A stretch of DNA of 64,000 nt. Source: Fervidicola ferrireducens (lineage in GTDB: Bacteria; Bacillota; Thermosediminibacteria; Thermosediminibacterales; Thermosediminibacteraceae). Below, one piece after another: positions 35,566 to 44,311 of the stretch; positions within the stretch are counted from its first letter, which is position 1, and every line of letters begins with the position of its first letter. The DNA is taken from assembly GCF_001562425.1 (NCBI RefSeq), contig NZ_LOED01000004.1, positions 33,204 to 97,203 of the forward strand, written 5' to 3'. Position numbers and translations under genes: made by a program. Under the pieces are notes generated by a model. The model made no database searches. It was not told the DNA's origin and saw nothing but the letters and a program-made list of their open reading frames with translations.

Positions 35566-35755
35566 AAAACCCCGCCATGCCGTGTACTGACAAGGAACAG
35601 AGACCCTGCTCTCCCAGGTGGGTGTCCTCCTGGATGATTCATGTTTCCCTCTCATAAGGAGGGCATACAATCCACATCCAGAGTCCGGACTCCCTATGTC
35701 ATAGTGTTGGCTCTTTCCTCTGTCAGGTCCACGCACACAGCAGGGAAATTGACTT
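35566..35755 (-). ncRNA. ssrS: 6S RNA
   Basis: About 190 nt without a coding gene form one long interrupted hairpin on the minus strand. The outer stem pairs CCCTGCTGTG near the 5' end with the CATGGCGGGG region at the 3' end, the next pairs CTGACAGAGGAA with TTCCTTGTCAG, and an unpaired centre and small apical stem GGGAGTCCGGACTC follow. The transcript ends GGCGGGG then a T-rich tract. 6S RNA mimics an open promoter and binds sigma-A RNA polymerase. Placement next to aspS-hisS matches Bacillus bsrA. A TATAAT (35761-35766) precedes it. Confidence 0.82.
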
Positions 35756-35802
35756 TTTCAATTATAATGATATCACAGGAAGCTGTCCTAAATCAATTGT
35801 TT

Positions 35803-37578
35803 TTAATTGGCAATCTGAATGTGGAGCTCTTTCAACTGCCTTGATTCTACAGGTGCAGGAGCTTCCGTCATGAGGCAGGCAGCATTTTGTGTCTTCGGAA
35901 AAGCAATGCAATCGCGAATGCTGTTAAGACCTAGAAGTAGCATAACTAGTCTGTCAAGTCCGTAAGCTATGCCGCCGTGAGGAGGCGTTCCATATTCAAA
36001 CGCCCTAAGCAGAAATCCGAAATTTTCCCATGCTCTTTCTTTTGTAAATCCCAAAACTTTAAACATTCTCTCCTGTAAGTCGGTCCTGTGAATTCTTATG
36101 CTGCCTCCACCCACTTCGGTGCCATTGAGAACTAAATCGTACGCTTTAGCCCGCACCCGCGATGGTTCTCTTTCCAGCAGGTCTAAGTCTTCGTCCATAG
36201 GTGAAGTGAAAGGATGGTGCATAGCCACAAAGCGATTTTCTTCTTCATCCCATTCCAAAAGCGGAAACTCCACAACCCACAAGAAATTTAGAGAGTTTTC
36301 ATCTATTAAATTGAGCTGCTTTCCCAAGTGCAACCTGAGCTGCCCCATCGAGGTCAACACCAGTTTCGGATCGGTGTCAGCCACAAACACCAGGAGATCT
36401 CCCGGCTGGGCATTCATTCGTTTTAACAGCTCATTTAGAAGTTCGTCGCTGAAGAACTTCGCAATAGGCGATTTTATTCCTTCACCGGAATAGATTATCC
36501 ATGCAAGACCTTTAGCGCCGAATTCCTTTGCTTTTTCCACCAATTCATCAATTTGCCGGCGACTAAAAAGCTCCGCCGAATTTTTTATGTTTATTCCCTT
36601 GACCTTTCCACCTGACTCTGCTGCGTCGGAAAAAACCCTGAAGTCACTTTTTGAAGCAATATCGGTCACATCTACCATTTCAAGGCCGAACCTGGTATCA
36701 GGCTTGTCAGTTCCGTATATTTCCATAGCATCTTTATAAGTTATCCTTTTAAATGGAATTTCTAAACTAATACCCATCGTTTTTTCCACAACATATTTCA
36801 TAAGCCTTTCGTTCAATGAAATTACATCCTCAACATCAACGAAAGACATTTCTATGTCAAGTTGGGTAAATTCGGGCTGCCTGTCAGCCCTCAGGTCTTC
36901 GTCACGGAAGCATCTTGTTATTTGATAATACCGCTCAATTCCCGCCACCATCAAAATTTGTTTAAAAAGCTGCGGCGACTGAGGTAAAGCATAAAAGGTA
37001 CCTGGATTTAAGCGGCTGGGTACTAAAAAATCCCTTGCTCCTTCCGGTGTACTTCTTGTCAACATCGGAGTTTCCACTTCTATAAAACCGTTTTCATCCA
37101 GGAAGTCCCTTATAGCTTTACTTACCTTGTGCCTGAAAGTTATATTGCGGAGCATCGACGGCCTTCTAAGGTCAAGATATCTATACTTTAACCGCAAGCT
37201 TTCATCAACTTTTATATCATCTTCTATGGGGAATGGAGGAGTTTTGGCGGGATTTAATATTTCAAGCTTGTCCGCAAATACTTCAATTTCGCCGGTCTTA
37301 ATCTTGGGATTAATGCTTTCCTTTGGCCGTTCGTAAACCTTGCCATTTACCGCAATTACATATTCGGTTTTTACTTCCTTCGCCGTTTCAAAAGCTTCGC
37401 GGCTGTATTCAGGGTTGAAGACGACCTGAACGATGCCGCTTCTGTCCCTTAAATCGACAAAAATTAGTCCCCCGTGATCCCTGCGGGTTTGAACCCATCC
37501 CATAAGTGTAACTTCCTGTCCGCTGTTTTCTTTTGTCAGCATTCCACACTGATGAGTTCTTTTCATTTTTTCAAACAT
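35803..37578 (-). CDS. aspS: aspartyl-tRNA synthetase
   Basis: Class II synthetase. N-terminal OB fold (VTLMGWVQTRRDHGGLIFVD), motif 2 region TRCFRDEDLRADRQPEFTQL, the GAD insertion of bacterial-type enzymes (about 290-420), and motif 3 GIAYGLDRLVMLLLG near 530. 591 residues is standard. It follows hisS by four bases, and 6S RNA lies just after it. Confidence 0.97.
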   Translation of the reverse strand: MFEKMKRTHQCGMLTKENSGQEVTLMGWVQTRRDHGGLIFVDLRDRSGIVQVVFNPEYSREAFETAKEVKTEYVIAVNGKVYERPKESINPKIKTGEIEVFADKLEILNPAKTPPFPIEDDIKVDESLRLKYRYLDLRRPSMLRNITFRHKVSKAIRDFLDENGFIEVETPMLTRSTPEGARDFLVPSRLNPGTFYALPQSPQLFKQILMVAGIERYYQITRCFRDEDLRADRQPEFTQLDIEMSFVDVEDVISLNERLMKYVVEKTMGISLEIPFKRITYKDAMEIYGTDKPDTRFGLEMVDVTDIASKSDFRVFSDAAESGGKVKGINIKNSAELFSRRQIDELVEKAKEFGAKGLAWIIYSGEGIKSPIAKFFSDELLNELLKRMNAQPGDLLVFVADTDPKLVLTSMGQLRLHLGKQLNLIDENSLNFLWVVEFPLLEWDEEENRFVAMHHPFTSPMDEDLDLLEREPSRVRAKAYDLVLNGTEVGGGSIRIHRTDLQERMFKVLGFTKERAWENFGFLLRAFEYGTPPHGGIAYGLDRLVMLLLGLNSIRDCIAFPKTQNAACLMTEAPAPVESRQLKELHIQIAN

Positions 37579-37582
37579 AAAC

Positions 37583-38854
37583 CTAACAACCCTTTCCTGT
37601 CTTGTTTTTTAAAAATGCTTTGGCTTCTTCTAAAGGCAGTTTCTCTTGCCAACCAGTCGATAAATCTTTAACAGTAATTTTCCCAGTTTTAACTTCTTCT
37701 TCACCTATTATGAAAACATATTTTGCCGGTATCTTACTGGCATATTTCAGTTGGGCTTTAAGGCTTCTACCCATCGTATCCATCTCCGCTGAAAATCCAC
37801 TTCTCCTCAAATCGTATAGCAGGCGCAATCCATAATCCCTCTGCTCTTCGCCCGTCAAAGCTATAAAGACATCCATCTCCCAGGCAGCAATTTTTAACAA
37901 CCCCTTAGCTTCCAATAATAATATCAATCTTTCTACACCAATGCCAAAACCGGCAGCGGGAGTAGGCGGTCCTCCGCATTCCTCAATTAGATCATCATAC
38001 CTGCCACCGCCGCAGACGGTACTCTGAGCCCCTAATTCCTCCGAAATTATCTCAAATACAGTTTTCGTATAGTAGTCCAACCCCCTTACGATGCCGGGGT
38101 CGACTTTATATTTTATTCCTACTGCCGTTAAATACCTTTTTACTTGTTCAAAATGTTCTCTGCAATCATCGCAAAGAAAATCCAAAATCACCGGTGCATT
38201 TTCAAGCACCTTTCGGCATTCGTCGTTCTTGCAATCAAGAATTCTCAACGGATTTTTGTCCAGGCGTATAAGGCATGTTTCACATAAGAAATCCTTCTTT
38301 TTATTTAAAAAATCTTTTAATTGTCTTTTATAATCTTCCCTGCAACTCTTACACCCTATGGAATTGATATGTACTTCTAATTGAGAAAGGCCGAGTTGTT
38401 CCAAAAACAAAACGGCAAGCGCTATGACTTCCACATCTATCAAGGGGTTCGGAGAACCGAAAGCCTCAATCCCAAATTGATGAAATTCTCTTTGTCTTCC
38501 TGCCTGGGGCCTTTCGTATCGGAAACATGGCGAAATATAAAAAAACTTTGCCGGTAAAGGATTGTTAAAAAGTTTGTGCTCAATATAAGCTCTAACCACT
38601 GGAGCGGTTCCTTCGGGTTTTAGCGTAATGCTTCTCCCTGATTTATCTTCAAAAGTATACATCTCTTTTTCAACGATATCAGTCGCCTCGCCGATGCCCC
38701 TTTGAAACAGTTCGGTATGCTCAAAGGTAGGTGTCCTTATTTCCCTATAACCAAATCGTTCGCACGTTTCTCTAAAAACACCTTCTACGTACAACCATTT
38801 AGCGCAATCTTCTGGAAGCAAATCGCGCGTACCCCTTGGTGCTTTCGTAAGCAT
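37583..38854 (-). CDS. hisS: histidyl-tRNA synthetase
   Basis: Class II synthetase starting MLTKAPRGTRDLLPED at the ATG of 38854 with AAGGAG upstream. Motif 2 is YERPQAGRQREFHQFGIE; the histidine-binding motifs are VDPGIVRGLDYYTKTVFE and a C-terminal anticodon-binding domain. An unusual Cys-rich stretch (four CxxC-like pairs between about residues 175 and 235) may bind metal; such Cys pairs occur in some clostridial HisS. About 423 residues. Confidence 0.96.
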   Translation of the reverse strand: MLTKAPRGTRDLLPEDCAKWLYVEGVFRETCERFGYREIRTPTFEHTELFQRGIGEATDIVEKEMYTFEDKSGRSITLKPEGTAPVVRAYIEHKLFNNPLPAKFFYISPCFRYERPQAGRQREFHQFGIEAFGSPNPLIDVEVIALAVLFLEQLGLSQLEVHINSIGCKSCREDYKRQLKDFLNKKKDFLCETCLIRLDKNPLRILDCKNDECRKVLENAPVILDFLCDDCREHFEQVKRYLTAVGIKYKVDPGIVRGLDYYTKTVFEIISEELGAQSTVCGGGRYDDLIEECGGPPTPAAGFGIGVERLILLLEAKGLLKIAAWEMDVFIALTGEEQRDYGLRLLYDLRRSGFSAEMDTMGRSLKAQLKYASKIPAKYVFIIGEEEVKTGKITVKDLSTGWQEKLPLEEAKAFLKNKTGKGC

Positions 38855-38918
38855 CTTTTCAGCTCCTTGTTTATTTTTCGCAATTTTGTGTACAGGCTGC
38901 ATAAAGCCTTTATAAATC

Positions 38919-38947
38919 AATATAGAAAAATTAACTTTTTATGTCAA
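38919..38947 (-). promoter_or_regulatory. sigma-A promoter of hisS-aspS
   Basis: TTGACA (38942-38947), a 17-base spacer and TATATT (38919-38924) on the minus strand. The leader to the hisS start is only about 57 bases, too short for a T-box. Confidence 0.7.
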
Positions 38948-39052
38948 GCAATTTTTCACAATTTCATAACAGATGCCTCATAGACTTTAAAAAAAGGTAT
39001 ATTAAAATATTAAGTACAAGGACTTAACAAAAACACCATGGAGGTGAAAGCC

Positions 39053-40225
39053 GTGAAGGTGTTCTCCCGGTACAAATATCTCATCGCTATCTTGCTGGGC
39101 TTTACTCTGGGAGCTGCTGTAGTCGCCGGTGGAATATTCGCTTACAATTTCTTTTATCCTTCAAACTCGGCTAAGGCAGGCACCTCAAATTCGGTAAGTA
39201 ACAACTTAAATCAAGCAGTTTATATCGGTCCAACCAACATTCCCGACATCATAGAAAAGGTAGAAGATGCGGTAGTTTTTATAGAAACGACAACTAGGAG
39301 CGCTTCCGTCGATCCATTTTTCTACGACCCATTCTTCAGGGAATTTTTCGGAGATAATTTTCCCTTTTCAAACCCAGAAAGTAAAAGCGTGGGGTCTGGC
39401 TTTCTCATCAGTCCCGATGGGTATATATTGACAAACCACCACGTCATCGAAGGTGCCACTGAGGTAAACGTCACCGTAAAAGGATTTTCAGATCCCTTCA
39501 AAGCTACAGTAGTCGGCACTGACTTCGAACTGGACCTCGCAGTACTCAAGATAAATTCCGATAAAAAACTTCCGTATCTTAATCTGGGCGATTCTGACAA
39601 AATGCGGGTTGGAGATTGGGTCATTGCAATAGGCAACCCTTATCGATTGGACCATACCGTCACTGTCGGAGTAATAAGCGCCAAAGGAAGACCCCTTGCC
39701 ATAACCGACAGGTCCACCGGCAAAACAAGGGTGTTCAAGGATCTCATCCAAACCGATGCCGCTATCAATCCAGGAAACAGCGGTGGTCCATTGATTTCTT
39801 TAAACGGCGAAGTAATCGGCATTAATACGGCTGTCAACGCGGAAGCCCAGGGCATAGGCTTTGCCATTCCCATCAATACAGCAAAAGAGGTATTGGACGA
39901 GCTTATAAAAACCGGCGGCGTCTCGAGGCCTTACATCGGTGTTTACCTCCAGGATATAACTAAGGATTTGGCAGACTACTTCAATTTAAAAAGCACCGAA
40001 GGCGCCCTGATAAGTTATGTTGTTCCAAATAGCCCCGCAGAAAAAGCAGGACTCAGGCAGGGTGACGTAATTCTTAAGATAAACGATAAAACCATTAAAA
40101 AATCCAGCGATGTTTCGGAAATAGTCAGCAACTCAAAGATAAATCAGAAGCTTGTTCTGCTAATATATAGAAATGGTAGAACAATGTACGTTTCGGTAAC
40201 AGTAGGAAAAAAACCTAATCAATAA
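39053..40225 (+). CDS. htrA: HtrA/DegP-type serine protease with PDZ domain
   Basis: Envelope quality-control protease. One N-terminal membrane anchor (about 9-32), then the trypsin-like domain with His130 in TNHHVIEG, Asp161 in ELDLAVLKI and Ser243 in GNSGGPLI, then one PDZ domain (about 280-385, GVYLQDITKDLADYF and AEKAGLRQGDVILKI). The GTG at 39053 follows GGAGGTG; an ATG five codons earlier contains that site. It is transcribed towards a convergent small gene. Confidence 0.94.
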   Translation: MKVFSRYKYLIAILLGFTLGAAVVAGGIFAYNFFYPSNSAKAGTSNSVSNNLNQAVYIGPTNIPDIIEKVEDAVVFIETTTRSASVDPFFYDPFFREFFGDNFPFSNPESKSVGSGFLISPDGYILTNHHVIEGATEVNVTVKGFSDPFKATVVGTDFELDLAVLKINSDKKLPYLNLGDSDKMRVGDWVIAIGNPYRLDHTVTVGVISAKGRPLAITDRSTGKTRVFKDLIQTDAAINPGNSGGPLISLNGEVIGINTAVNAEAQGIGFAIPINTAKEVLDELIKTGGVSRPYIGVYLQDITKDLADYFNLKSTEGALISYVVPNSPAEKAGLRQGDVILKINDKTIKKSSDVSEIVSNSKINQKLVLLIYRNGRTMYVSVTVGKKPNQ

Positions 40226-40228
40226 AAA

Positions 40229-40262
40229 CTCGAGGGATCAGGTTTTCCCTCGAGTTTTTTTG
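40229..40262. terminator. bidirectional terminator shared by htrA and the small HTH-like gene
   Basis: CTCGAGGG (40229-40236) and CCCTCGAG (40247-40254) form a perfect 8-bp stem with an adjacent T tract on the plus strand and A/T tract on the other. One arm lies inside the coding end of the small minus-strand gene, whose TGA is in the loop. Confidence 0.8.
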
Positions 40263-40453
40263 AAAAAAATCCACTTTGGATTTTTGTCTTCATCATCCAG
40301 CTCGTTTCTGATACTTTTCACGGTCTCAACGTTAACTTTCATATCCCTAGCTATGTCTTCGTCTGTAACTCCTTCCTCAAACAACTCAAGGTAATCACTA
40401 AAAGCTTCTTCTGGCCTAAATATTAACCTGGGGTGCTTGTTTTTTTTCTTCAT
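40238..40453 (-). CDS. small HTH-like hypothetical protein
   Basis: 71 residues with a likely helix-turn-helix, DYLELFEEGVTDEDIARDMK then VNVETVKSIRNELDDE, and a basic N-terminus (MKKKNKHPRLIF). The ATG has GGAGGG at good spacing, so it is a real gene. I do not recognise a named family; it may be a small DNA-binding protein. Its last codons form part of the terminator hairpin shared with htrA. Confidence 0.72.
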   Translation of the reverse strand: MKKKNKHPRLIFRPEEAFSDYLELFEEGVTDEDIARDMKVNVETVKSIRNELDDEDKNPKWIFFKKTRGKT

Positions 40454-40516
40454 TAGAATCCCTCCAATCCCCAGGTATAGTGTTCCCTTGGCTGCAAAAA
40501 TTATTTATCTCCAACT

Positions 40517-41134
40517 TTATCTTAAAAAAGGATTGGTTGCTTTCTCAACCCCGATTGTGGATTCGCTTCCATGACCCGGCAGAACACGCACATCCTCATC
40601 TAATATTAAAAGTTTTGTCTTTATAGAATTTATAATTTCTTCGTAAGAACCACCGGGAAAATCCGTTCTTCCTATAGAGCCAGCAAAAAGAGTATCTCCT
40701 GTAAAAAGAAGTTTACCCGCTTTTATACATATACTACCAGGTGTATGTCCGGGAGTCCATATTATCTCTAAGGTTAACTCCCCCACATTAATTACTTCCA
40801 TACCTTTTAATTCTTTGTCGGCGGGCGGTTGTGCTATGCTATGCCCCATATAAAACGACAAATTTTCTTGCGAAGATACCAGCATTTTTGCATCCTTTTC
40901 GTGAATTGCAACCTTCGCACCGGTAGAATTTTTTACTTCTTCCACAGCCCCTATGTGGTCCACATGGCCGTGGGTTAGAATTATCCACTCCACTTTTAAA
41001 TTTTGATCTTCTATTTCTTTCAATATGGTGTGTGGTTCCGCACCGGGATCTATTACCACAGCATTTTTGTGGTCATCCGCTAAAATATAACAATTGGAAG
41101 CAAGCGGTCCTACTTGCAGTCTTTTTAGAAGCAT
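40517..41134 (-). CDS. MBL-fold metallo-hydrolase (glyoxalase II-like)
   Basis: Metallo-beta-lactamase fold with LTHGHVDHIGAVEEV (the HxHxDH metal motif), GHTPGSICIK, LFTGDTLFAGSIGRTD and LPGHGSES. About 205 residues, close to hydroxyacylglutathione hydrolase-like proteins; the real substrate is unknown. The ATG at 41134 has GAGGAGG upstream. It follows dtd and rel in a common clostridial cluster. Confidence 0.92.
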   Translation of the reverse strand: MLLKRLQVGPLASNCYILADDHKNAVVIDPGAEPHTILKEIEDQNLKVEWIILTHGHVDHIGAVEEVKNSTGAKVAIHEKDAKMLVSSQENLSFYMGHSIAQPPADKELKGMEVINVGELTLEIIWTPGHTPGSICIKAGKLLFTGDTLFAGSIGRTDFPGGSYEEIINSIKTKLLILDEDVRVLPGHGSESTIGVEKATNPFLR

Positions 41135-41145
41135 CGCTCTCCTCC

Positions 41146-41595
41146 TCAAAATGTCTTTTTTGAATCGAGCAAAATGGTCACCGGTCCATCATTTAGTATG
41201 GTCACCAGCATATGAGCCTGAAATTGGCCGGTTTTTACACTGGCAACCCTATTTCGACATAATTCTACAAAAACTTCGTACAATTCGCGAGCTTTATCTT
41301 GAGGAGCAGCCTGAGTAAAACTTGGCCTTCTGCCTTTTCTGACGTCACCCATAAGGGTAAATTGGGACACAATCAACATTTCGCCCTTTGTTTCTTCTAA
41401 AGAAAGGTTCATCTTTCCTTCATCGTCCTCGAATATCCTGAGAGACACTATCTTTTCCGCCAAATATTCTGCATCCTCTAAAGTATCATCCTGTGAAACT
41501 CCCAGAAGAACCATAAGTCCCGGACCTATCTGGCTTATTATTTCATCATCTACGGCAACAGAAGCACCTTTTACCCGCTGGACGACAGCTCTCAT
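41146..41595 (-). CDS. dtd: D-aminoacyl-tRNA deacylase
   Basis: Removes D-amino acids from mischarged tRNA. 149 residues with [17 protein letters not shown], the catalytic [17 protein letters not shown] and the cis-Gly-Pro loop [11 protein letters not shown] near the C-terminus. It lies between rel and the MBL hydrolase, its usual place. Confidence 0.95.
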   Translation of the reverse strand: MRAVVQRVKGASVAVDDEIISQIGPGLMVLLGVSQDDTLEDAEYLAEKIVSLRIFEDDEGKMNLSLEETKGEMLIVSQFTLMGDVRKGRRPSFTQAAPQDKARELYEVFVELCRNRVASVKTGQFQAHMLVTILNDGPVTILLDSKKTF

Positions 41596-41610
41596 TATTT
41601 TTATTACCCC

Positions 41611-43776
41611 CTACTGATTCATTACCCTTCTGACTTCGAAAATTCCATTTATCTTTTTCAATTTTTGAATAATATTATCCAAGTGCTGTCTATCCGTAAT
41701 TTCAAGAATGAGGTCTATTACCGCAATGCCGTTTTTCGATGCTCTGGCATTTACCGAATCTATTGTAGTATTCATATCCCCTAGGATGTCCAGCACATCC
41801 GACAGCATGCCTGGTCTGTCGTAACCTGAAGCCTCAATTTCTACCGGGAACGACTTTTCTTTGAATCCATCCCATTTAACTTCAATAAGTCTTTCTTTAT
41901 CGTAGACGTTATTAATTACATTTGGACAATCCTGTCGGTGTATTGAAACCCCTCGCCCTCTGGTTATATATCCCACTATTTTATCTCCGGGTACCGGGTT
42001 GCAGCACCTGGAAAATTTCACTAAAACATTGTCCACTCCATCTATTTTTACACCTTCAAATACTTTATTTTTTTGCTTAAACTTTTGTTCCCCTTTACCA
42101 CCTTCCAGTTCTACTTTGTCGGATTTAACGTTCCTTTTATATTCTTCTAGAATTTTTTGAACAGCCTGAGTTGCTGAAATCCCACCGTAGCCGACCGATG
42201 CAAAAAGATCGTCTATATTTTGAAAGCTGAGCTTCTTCAGCAGGTTGTCCATAAAATCCTGATTTATAAGCTGGTAAATGTCGTACCCCTGTCTCTTGGC
42301 CTCTTTTTCCAACATCTCCTTGCCGCGGTTTATGTTTTCCTCACGTCTTTCTTTTTTGAACCACTGCCTTATCTTATTTTTTGCCTGAGTAGATTTAACA
42401 AACTGCAGCCAATCCCGGCTGGGGCCATTGCTGTGAGCCGATGTAATTATTTCAACTATATCTCCGTTTTTTAGCTTATAGTCTAAAGGTACGATCTTAC
42501 CGTTAACTTTTGCTCCGATACATCTGTTCCCGATGTCTGTATGAATTCTGTAAGCGAAGTCTATGGGACACGATCCTGCTGGTAAGTTTATCACATCTCC
42601 TTTAGGAGTAAAGACGTAAACTTCATCGGAAAACAAATCTATTTTCAGGGATTCCATGAATTCTTTAGCATCTCGCAAATCTCTCTGCCAGTCGAGAATT
42701 TCTCTAAGCCACGATAATTTCTTGTCAAAGTCGTCACTTTTATTTCCTTCCTTGTACCTCCAATGAGCCGCAATACCGTATTCTGCAGTTTTATGCATTT
42801 CGTAAGTTCTTATTTGAATTTCCAAAGGTTCCCCAGAAGAGTCTATAACGGTAGTATGAAGCGATTGGTACATATTGGGCTTTGGCATCGCAATATAATC
42901 TTTAAATCTACCTGGTATAGGTTTCCATAGGGTATGGACGACCCCCAGCGCCGCATAACAATCCCTTACACTTGCAACAATTACCCTTACAGCGGTCAAG
43001 TCGTAGATCTGCTCGAAGGATTTGTTTTGTTCTTTCATTTTTTTATAGATACTGTAGAAATGCTTTGGACGTCCCTGAATCTCCGCCTTTATGCCCGCAG
43101 CCGCCAGCCGCTCTTCTAAGATGGCTATCATCTTGTTTATGTGTTCTTCTCTTTCCTTTCTTTTTTTGGCTACTTTTTCTACCAATTCATAGTAGCGCTC
43201 TGGTTCCAGATACCTGAAAGCTAAATCCTCCAATTCCCACTTAATTTTAGAAATTCCAAGGCGATGAGCAAGGGGCGCAAAAATCTCCAAAGTTTCTATG
43301 GCTATTTCTTTTTGCTTTTCTTTAGGTAGATACTTTAGAGTCCTCATATTGTGGAGCCTGTCTGCCAGCTTTATAAGTATAACTCTTATATCCTTAGCCA
43401 TCGCCAAGAACATTTTTCTGAGGTTTTCCGCCTGCTGTTCTTCTTTAGTCTTGAACTCAAGTTTTCCCAACTTTGTAACGCCATCTACCAATAAAGCTAT
43501 TTCGTCTCCGAATTCTTTGGTAATATCTTCCAGCGTATATTCTGTGTCCTCTACTACATCGTGCAACAGACCGGCAGCTATTGTGATGGTATCAAGTTCA
43601 AGGTCAGCCAAAATCATGGCGACTTCTAAGGGGTGGAAAATGTATAGCTCCCCGGAAATTCGGTGCTGGCCATCATGGGCTTTTTTTGCAAATTCGTACG
43701 CCCTCTCGACCAGCTCCAAGTTGGCCGAAGGATTATACGATTTTATGCGATCTTTTAGGGTATGAAGAGTTGCCAA
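41611..43776 (-). CDS. rel: bifunctional (p)ppGpp synthetase/hydrolase
   Basis: Master enzyme of the stringent response. The HD hydrolase domain is intact (GLLHDVVEDTEYT, then RLHNMRTLKYLP), followed by the synthetase domain (YDLTAVRVIVASVRDCY, MYQSLHTTVI), TGS (VYVFTPKGDVINLPAGS), a helical/CC region with CCNPVPGDKIVGYI, and a C-terminal ACT domain. About 721 residues. The TTG at 43776 has GGGG eight bases upstream; a GTG at 43785 overlaps that site. apt lies just upstream. Confidence 0.96.
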   Translation of the reverse strand: MATLHTLKDRIKSYNPSANLELVERAYEFAKKAHDGQHRISGELYIFHPLEVAMILADLELDTITIAAGLLHDVVEDTEYTLEDITKEFGDEIALLVDGVTKLGKLEFKTKEEQQAENLRKMFLAMAKDIRVILIKLADRLHNMRTLKYLPKEKQKEIAIETLEIFAPLAHRLGISKIKWELEDLAFRYLEPERYYELVEKVAKKRKEREEHINKMIAILEERLAAAGIKAEIQGRPKHFYSIYKKMKEQNKSFEQIYDLTAVRVIVASVRDCYAALGVVHTLWKPIPGRFKDYIAMPKPNMYQSLHTTVIDSSGEPLEIQIRTYEMHKTAEYGIAAHWRYKEGNKSDDFDKKLSWLREILDWQRDLRDAKEFMESLKIDLFSDEVYVFTPKGDVINLPAGSCPIDFAYRIHTDIGNRCIGAKVNGKIVPLDYKLKNGDIVEIITSAHSNGPSRDWLQFVKSTQAKNKIRQWFKKERREENINRGKEMLEKEAKRQGYDIYQLINQDFMDNLLKKLSFQNIDDLFASVGYGGISATQAVQKILEEYKRNVKSDKVELEGGKGEQKFKQKNKVFEGVKIDGVDNVLVKFSRCCNPVPGDKIVGYITRGRGVSIHRQDCPNVINNVYDKERLIEVKWDGFKEKSFPVEIEASGYDRPGMLSDVLDILGDMNTTIDSVNARASKNGIAVIDLILEITDRQHLDNIIQKLKKINGIFEVRRVMNQ

Positions 43777-43798
43777 AATATCCACCCCTTTTTTAAAC

Positions 43799-44311
43799 CT
43801 AATATTTGATGAGAGAAATTACCTCGTACTTAGATAAATATTCTCTTCCTTTTAAATCTGTTAATTCAATCAAAAAAGCAACAGCAGTAACTATTCCGCC
43901 AAGTCTTTCGACCAATTCGATAGTGGAAAAAATAGTTCCTCCTGTAGCTAAAAGGTCATCCACCACTAATACCTTTTGGCCGCTTTTAATAGCATCTTTG
44001 TGCATTTCGAGCACATCAGTTCCGTATTCGAGTTTATACTCGGCTTTTATGGTCTCTCCCGGAAGTTTTCCTTTTTTTCTTGCGGGAACAAATCCCTTGC
44101 CAAGTTCATAAGCGAGCGGTGCCCCGATAATAAATCCCCTGGCCTCAGGTCCCGCCACAAGGTCAAAATCCTTATCTCTTACTAAATCCGCTAGGCTTTT
44201 GATGGCTATTTTGAACGCTTCCCCATCTTTCAAAAGGGTTGTTATATCTTTGAAGCTTATTCCTTTCTTAGGAAAATCCATTATTACCCGAATTTTCTCT
44301 TTCAGGTCCAT
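43799..44311 (-). CDS. apt: adenine phosphoribosyltransferase
   Basis: Salvages adenine to AMP with PRPP. Type I PRTase fold: [15 protein letters not shown] at the N-terminus, [18 protein letters not shown], and the PRPP loop [13 protein letters not shown]. 170 residues. The ATG overlaps the recJ stop by one base and has GGAGGAG upstream. The recJ-apt-rel order is widely conserved. Confidence 0.96.
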   Translation of the reverse strand: MDLKEKIRVIMDFPKKGISFKDITTLLKDGEAFKIAIKSLADLVRDKDFDLVAGPEARGFIIGAPLAYELGKGFVPARKKGKLPGETIKAEYKLEYGTDVLEMHKDAIKSGQKVLVVDDLLATGGTIFSTIELVERLGGIVTAVAFLIELTDLKGREYLSKYEVISLIKY

